Both the position numbers and the translations under genes were made by a program. A DNA stretch of 64,000 nucleotides from Sipunculus nudus (Eukaryota; Annelida; Sipuncula; Golfingiida; Sipunculidae): contig CM049306.1 in assembly GCA_026874595.1 (NCBI GenBank), positions 14,837,019-14,901,018 of the forward strand, given 5' to 3'. The notes below the pieces were generated by a model that saw only the letters and a list, made by a program, of their open reading frames with translations, was not told the DNA's origin and searched no databases. This document shows, piece by piece, positions 58,322-64,000 of this stretch (the stretch's first letter is position 1; every line of letters begins with the position of its first letter).

Positions 58322-60916
58322 ACAAGGGACCCATGGGTCACATCCCTCAGCTGAATTTTGAAAAATATTAGTAACTGCAAAATATTTTTATTTCTTTTGG
58401 TTCTTCATGTATATTATCATTAGAAAAGCTATGAGAAAATGGCCCTGCTAAAATGAAACTCTGTAAATTATAGAATAATGGACATGAGCTAATTAAACCA
58501 TTTAGTGATGCACCAAGGGACCAAATTGGCCTACGGTAAGTGTTTATAAAAGTAACATTTCATAAATAAATAATGTGTGAAGGTAATTAAGTTAAATATA
58601 TGGCCATATGAGATAAAAATTAATCCCACAAAGTTTGACCAATATTCCTATTCACACCTAGGCCCCGCCAACTTTAAGAGATATTAATGAAATGCTACAA
58701 AGTATTTATATCTTCAAAAATCTTGTCAGTTAGCACTTACATTAGATCCTAATATTTGATCACATTTGAATATAAGGATTAAATTCCTGAAATTTTTTTC
58801 TTTAAAAAAAGTCTTATCAAAAAGAATTTATTTAACATTAAAATTATAAGATTCATCTTGTTTATAAGTCCTGTGTATTAAAGGGGTGGGTGGGGGGAGG
58901 GGTTTCCGTTGTTACTGCTCGTTGCTGAAAAAAATGTTAATTTCAAGAATCATCTAGTTCATAGTACAGGTCTGTCAACAGAAGAAGAAGAAGGCTCCCT
59001 GTGGTATGGTTTAACTACAGACAGCCTCAGGCTGATCAAGCTCAACTCAGTGGAGAGAGGGCTTGCCCTAGTGATGGGATTGCATAACATTATGCCAACA
59101 GCCTGGGGAGCATAGAGAGCTGCACTGAATGACCTACAGTCACCAAAGTGGACTGCTTGACAATGTAAGGGAATACAACAAGAGCCTAAAAAAAATTCAA
59201 TAACTAACCTAATTTTGCAGCTTTTATTTTCAAATTTCAGATTTTAACAGATTAAATCCTTATGTGCACATGCTGTGAAAATTTAATTCACAGTACTTAC
59301 AGGAAAAAAACTTGCCGTGGCCAAAGCTGGGCAAAATTTTAGGTACCAATTTTTATTTTTGCTAATATTTTAAAAAATTTTAAAGATTTTGATCTAATTT
59401 TGGGTATACAATTTAATTTTGATTAATTAAAGTTATATTACTGGAAAAAATTCCTTAGCTTTAACATGTTTTGTGTTAAGCAATCAAATATCTTTCCCGA
59501 TTTTTTACAAAATACATTATGTTTGAGCCCATAACTTTTTTTAAATTTTATAATACAGAACTTATTTCTCGCATGTACATAGGAACTATATAGAGAAATA
59601 TTTATGGTAAATATGAGGAAAAACAGATGAGTGGTTTTGATATTAGGCAGTCCTGAAGTGTGAAAATATGTTTTTAATAAAAAATTGAGGTTTTTCCTTA
59701 ATTTCTCAAAGGAACAAAGTCGCAAAGACCCAGTTTTCAGCTTGGTAGGAGATCTTGGGGACATCTAACATTATGCCAACAGCCTGGGGAGCATAGAGAT
59801 GTGCACTACAGTCACCAAAGAGGACTGCTTGACAATGTAAGGGAATACAACAAGAGCCTCCAAAAAAATTCAATTACTAGCCTAATTTTGCAGCATTTAT
59901 TTTCAAATTTCAGATTTAAACAGATTAAATCCTTATGTGTACATGCTGTGAAAAATAAATCCACAGTACTTACAGGAAAAAAATGTGCCGTGGCCGAAGT
60001 TGGGCAAAATTTAAGGTACCAATTTTATATTTTTGCCAATATTTAAAAAAAATATCACAGATTTTGATCTAATTTTTGGTATACAATTAAATTTTGATTT
60101 ATTAAAGTTGTATTACTGAAAAAAAGTCCCTACCTTTAACACTTTTGGTCTTAAGTGACCAAATATCTTTCCTGTTTTTTTTTACAAAGTCCATTATGTT
60201 TTGGCCCATAACTTTTTTAAATTTAATAATACTGACCTAATTTCTGGCATGTACATAGGAACTATATAGAGGAATATTTATGGTAAATATGAAGAAAACC
60301 AAATGAGTGGTTTTGATATTAGGCAGTCCTGAAGTGTGAAAATAGATTTCTAATAAAAAATTGAGGTTTTTCCTTAAAATCTCAAAGGAACAAAGTCCTT
60401 TTGACCCAATTTTCAGCATGGTAGAAGATTTTGGGGACATCTAATCCAAAATGAAAAAAGGTACGGTTCTCAGGCACTTTTTTCAGAAATCAATGCGGGC
60501 GGGCGCTTTTTTTATTTTATATTTTTTGGTATGTTTCCATAAAAATGTCAAATGATAAGGGAAAAGCATGAAAATAACAGTTTTATTTTGCTAAATAAGT
60601 AAGAGCACTACAAAACAAAGGAAATTGTATGGTTTTATCTTCTTGAAAGAAATTTCGGAGCAGCAGCAGCTCAAAATTTTAAAAGTTTTTATTGAAAATA
60701 AAAATAAAAATTATTGATGCGGGGGTTAAAAATTGATGCGGGCGGTGCCTGAGAACCATACCTTTAATTTTTTTGGCCTAACTGTAGACCGAATTTCAGA
60801 TTTGTAGGTCAATGGTGTCAAAACGTGCCAGTCTTATGGATGGACATCTGGACGGACAGACGGACAATGGACCACGACTATAGCTCAGATGACTTATAGT
60901 CAGCTGAGCTAAAAAA
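58322..60916 (-). mobile_element. F1 HINE-like element with repeated internal block and a nested MITE
   Basis: It runs from ACAAGGGACCCATGGGTCAC, with CCTCAGCTGAATTTT following, to TTATAGTCAGCTGAGCTAAAAA. The blocks GGCAGTCCTGAAGTGTGAAAA (about 59648 and 60323) and TTTATGGTAAATATGA (about 59603 and 60279) recur, as in 7245-9359. A MITE with terminal inverted repeats occupies about 60445-60780, close to the right-end microsatellite. Confidence 0.73.
60445..60780. mobile_element. MITE with GGTACGGTTCTCAGGCAC inverted ends
   Basis: The left phrase GGTACGGTTCTCAGGCAC at 60461 is matched by the inverse phrase GTGCCTGAGAACCATACC ending at about 60762, with one mismatch. Outer A/T-rich arms extend it to TCCAAAAT on the left and TTTTTGGC on the right. 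CTAA flanks both sides, while the uninterrupted F1 has ACATCTAACTGTATG, so TAA or CTAA is the target duplication. A 3 bp TAA-type duplication would fit PIF/Harbinger; this is an inference. GATGCGGGCGG occurs on both inner sides. Confidence 0.65.
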
Positions 60917-61661
60917 GGTACGTAACATTTTCAATGTTGAAAGTGGCTGTACCATACTTAACTCAAATAACATTTATTGCCTTTTAATGAGATAACAGCA
61001 TACTCAATCACAGCTTCCATGATAATTTTAAGAATCTCAAACAGAGTCAGTCCTGTTAGCTTGCAAGATCAAGATGTACCACTGAATGATTCTGATCAAT
61101 AAACAGTTCAGACTTGTCCATTCATTTAAACTGATTTTGACATATAAAGTAGTTTCATTGACCCATATAGAGTACCATCAATCCCGGCCATCACACTTGT
61201 TACCATTAGGTTTTGTGAGAGCGGTCTTCAGTACTTTATGAGGACAACAATGTTTTAGGAGCAGGAGGGACACTGATCATTAAGCATGCTCCCTTCATTG
61301 GGGACACATCAATTCCATGTTCATTTATCATGCCTGACCAACTTGTTGGACATGTCAAATGCCCTAGTTATCTTATCTCGTGAATCTAGAAGTATGGAGC
61401 TCCCATACCCTAGAAGGTTAATGCACTGCCTGTCACAAGCAGATTTAAAATATATATTAAGGTAAAGCATCTATGGATGACTATATATATGCAAACACTA
61501 CTGTTTTGGGAATCAATATTTCATTAGATCTACATCATACACAGACCCTACCAGCAGTTTTTCTGCAAGTCTTCTTGAAAGACTGAAGATGTGTATGCAA
61601 AGGGTTTCCTTATTATGAGGAACACTGAATTACTTTTCATTGTGCAGGTTCAAAAACTGTT
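60917..61661. other. Unique intronic DNA
   Basis: No exon or repeat end recognised. Confidence 0.35.
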
Positions 61662-62010
61662 CAATTAGGACAAAAAAAAGGTCAATTTTACCCCCCTGCG
61701 CTGCATCAACAATTTTCATTTTTATTTTCAAAAGAAATTTACCAATTTGTGCTCCAGCCTCTCAGCCACTTGTTGTTTGCTGGGGATAATGTGCATTTTT
61801 ACTCAAATGTGTGCATTATTGCATACACGCATGTTTCTGCTAAAACATAACTGGCGCTGCACACGTGTGTATGCCTTTTAGTAACAACTGAATGCTTGCC
61901 ATCTGATTTTTATTGAAAATTTATAATAAAAAGGTAAAAGAAAATTGCCCTCCCTCACTGATTTCTCAAAAAAGTGCCTGAAAACCCAACCTTTTTTTTG
62001 GCCTTATCCA
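61662..62010. mobile_element. Second, diverged copy of the MITE at 60445-60780
   Basis: It has GGACAAAAAAAAGGTCAATTT on the left and GATTTCTCAAAAAAGTGCCTG then AACCTTTTTTTTGGCC on the right. The right arm matches the inverse of the left arm of the MITE at 60445, including TTTCTGAAAAAAGTGCCTGAG. The left arm is poorly conserved, so the borders are approximate. Confidence 0.45.
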
Positions 62011-62584
62011 CCAGCTTATGTTGAAATAAGAAATTCTATAAATCTCACAGATACATTCAATGTTCCTTTCAATGATACTTGATCAAAAGGGAAAGTCTTT
62101 TCATCTTTGAAACGTACTGATATCTAATTTTGATTTATTTATTACAATGAATTCGTACATATGAAAAGCAGGACCCTCAAAATTGACCGCCGGGAAGTAC
62201 TAAATTACACATATGGAAGGAGGAATCTGCAAGAGGCTATCAAATAAATTTAAATTACAAATGGTATATCTAGAGTTTGGGGAAACAATTAAGCTGTAGA
62301 TCATATCCGGTTGCCAAAATACCAGCACTCAGCACATTTTAAGGTATATCAAGGGTAAAAACCAAAGTCCAGCATTTTCAATGGTATACTAAGAGCATAT
62401 GAATTATGAGCATTATTTCAAAATGTTAATTTGTTTAAAATCCAACAGTGCACTTCTTTCAGTGGACTTTTAGTTTAACTTTGTTGGGGCAAATGTGAGC
62501 CTGAGAGATGAGAAACTGGAGTTTTGTATGGATCTGTTTATTTGTGTTTATTATTCCATTATCTCTGTTAAATGGCTCTCCCAC
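62011..62584. other. Unique intronic DNA
   Basis: It ends at the donor of exon A. Nothing else recognised. Confidence 0.35.
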
Positions 62585-62831
62585 CTGCTGGATCAAAGAG
62601 ATCCATCCTCCCTCCAAGCTGCTGGTACAGGCCCATATAAACCAGGATGCGTGCTGCATGGTATTTGACGTATCTGGCATATGTGGTGGTGTGGTTTGTG
62701 TAGTACCACTCATCCGAGGGCAGTAAAAGTTGTACCAAGGTGTCAGGGATATCTGCCTCAGCTAGGGCATCATGGTGCTCAGGGTTGATTGCGATGCTGG
62801 CGATGGCTTGAAGAATTAGGCACAGAAGGTG
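62585..62831 (-). CDS. Internal exon, armadillo-like repeat, of an unidentified gene (exon A)
   Basis: Seen: on the minus strand a T-rich tract ending in CAG precedes an open frame of 82 codons plus one base. The frame ends at a good donor, CAG|GTGGGA, so the exon is 247 bp, starting in phase 0 and leaving one base over. The peptide starts HLLCLILQAIASIAINPEHH and contains VKYHAARILVYMGL. Alternating hydrophobic helices with conserved Asn, Pro and HAARIL-like turns resemble armadillo/HEAT helical repeats. Inference: this is part of an ARM-type superhelix, a protein-binding scaffold. The leftover base fits the two-base start of the exon at 55796-55950, so direct splicing is possible. I do not recognise the family by name. 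The upstream exons and the start codon must lie beyond this exon; I saw none between 62832 and 64000. Confidence 0.72.
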
Positions 62832-64000
62832 CTGGAAAAAAAAGTAATAAATAACATCAGACTGATTATATATGGACAAGCAAGACACCTGGTCTGATGA
62901 AATATTATGCTAATGGCATTTTGCCCCTCTGACATAAGAGAGTCCATCAATGTCACAGTGACTTGTTTGTTTTATTGAGAACTACACAGTAATGCTTGAT
63001 AAGGATACAAATATATTTGTCATTTTTGACAATATCTCATAGAATTTGGTTATGCTTTTACTTAAAATAACCCACATTTGTCAGATGTGATTGTGTTCTT
63101 TCTAATTACATAAACCTTGTTGGGAAAGTATTCTTTCATAACTCAGCATATTGGTAAATCTCCCTGCGTATGTGTGTTGCATTTCTGAGTGCACAGATGC
63201 AAGTCTCCCACAAATTATATGGGGCTGCCGGCATGTTCTGTGAGCACAGGATACAGATGTCACTTATTGGCTCACAGAAAATTGGTCACATGTTTAATAT
63301 GCCTATACACTTTGATGCTGATACCAATATCAGTGATTAAAAGCAGGTTTATTGAGATATTAGGTAACATGTATGTAATATGAAGATATCAAATCATCAA
63401 ATTCTGGAGAAGCAACAAAATAAGTAATATTATAAATCTTACTTGTTTGACAGGATAGGAAAGTTTGAAATTTGTCATATTTTAATTTTTTTGGGGAAAA
63501 AGAGGAGAGTATTTTTGCAGAAAGTAGGATAACAAAGGTAAACTATTTAAAGCTAAGTTCTGCATAGTGTTCTACATATTTTGTGAAGATACCAGTTAGT
63601 GAAGCCATTTGGTAGATCTGGCATTGATAGTGGATGGGAGATAGCTCACTCACAAACAGAAAATAATCTTAAGTTATCTGGAAAAGTTTAGTACAGAGGT
63701 ATGATTTCTGCCATTTAAGATTAAAACACAGAAATAAAAGTCATTGTAAAATAAAGAATATTTGATATTATCAAAGTAAACTTCTGAGAGGAGAAACAAT
63801 ATCTTTTCATGTGTATGTGTGCTAAAATTCTGTTTTGAGAGTGTGACAAATAACATCAATGGTCATAAACATCATCTTATTTGGTTTGAAAATTTTACAA
63901 ATAAGTTAAAAGGTTTAAAAATGAAACAATTTCTATAAATGAATACAATAACATAGTACGTGTCAGTGCTTTCCAAACAAGATTTATTATTACCTAGTCT
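62832..64000. other. Unique DNA upstream of exon A
   Basis: It holds the exon A acceptor (TTTTTTTTCCAG) at its left edge. I found no further minus-strand exon with both borders. Confidence 0.4.

Larger units (their letters stand above)
25278..62831 (-). other. Partial gene span: ARM-like plus split REM-like protein, at least 5 exons
   Basis: Joining the five exons gives at least 645 residues in the order ARM-like helices, acidic linker, REM-like half, Ser/Pro/basic insert, REM-like half, polar tail. The intron phases are 1, 0, 0 and 0, with no conflict. The introns are about 6.6, 2.1, 19.8 and 7.1 kb and are mostly filled with repeats in sense orientation to the gene. Exons may have been missed in the long introns. 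The linkage of the exons is inferred from phase and strand only; transcript data would settle it. Confidence 0.6.

Noticed and set aside
62508-62726. Plus-strand ORF of 72 residues opposite exon A
   Set aside because: Antisense to the ARM-like exon; it has no splice-compatible extension.

Overview
The window is 64 kb of AT-rich eukaryotic DNA with very little coding sequence. It is dominated by nested interspersed repeats. The organism is probably a lophotrochozoan invertebrate, most likely a bivalve mollusc. This rests on AT-rich introns, large spliced exons with GT-AG borders, and very abundant short repeats with hairpin ends and (GGAC)n-type tracts, as seen in bivalves. No bacterial, viral or organellar gene is visible.

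Gene: I can assemble one partial multi-exon gene on the minus strand. Five exons with clean splice borders and fully compatible phases lie at 62585-62831, 55796-55950, 52415-53740, 32498-32569 and 25278-25415 (stop codon). Together they encode at least 645 residues. The first exon looks like an armadillo-type helical repeat. The large central exon carries two helical blocks, resembling the halves of a RasGEF N-terminal (REM) domain, separated by a long Ser/Pro/basic-rich insert. I cannot name the gene. Its 5' end lies beyond 64000. No other gene could be supported; the many 60-115 residue ORFs are chance frames or repeat copies.

Repeats: most of the rest consists of at least five families that share one architecture. 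Read on the + strand this is AC(A/T)AG, a short hairpin, a 10-13 bp subterminal motif, an internal body often made of tandem 180-350 bp units, a (GGAC/GACAGA)n tract, the exact inverse complement of the subterminal motif, and TAAAAA. Read on the minus strand this is TTTTTA, subterminal inverted repeat, microsatellite, tandem core, second inverted repeat, hairpin, CTAGT or CTTGT. That is the layout of non-autonomous Helentron-type rolling-circle elements (the HINE/DINE-1 type; bivalve 'pearl' elements look similar). The families differ in hairpin and inverted-repeat sequence but keep the layout, and several share a GGTGGYGCCACC palindrome in the core. I call them F1 (hairpin GACCCATGGGTC), F2 (AGGCCTACAGGCCT), F3 (GTGTCGGTACGACAC), F4 (TCAGCAGAAGCTGA) and F5 (GTAGTCGACAAACGACTAC); these names are mine. 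All copies with a readable end point the same way.

Layout: 1-1.08 kb tandem repeat; 2.76-3.26 kb inverted-repeat MITE; 3.75-17.6 kb a train of F2 and F1 elements; 17.6-23.4 kb mostly unique DNA with a CpG-richer stretch at 20-21.6 kb; 23.4-24.6 kb a decayed pogo/Tigger-like transposon; 25.3-62.8 kb the minus-strand gene, whose introns hold nested F1-F5 elements and three or more further MITEs; 62.8-64 kb unique. The nesting gives relative ages, for example F4 inside F3 inside F2 at 26.5-31.9 kb.
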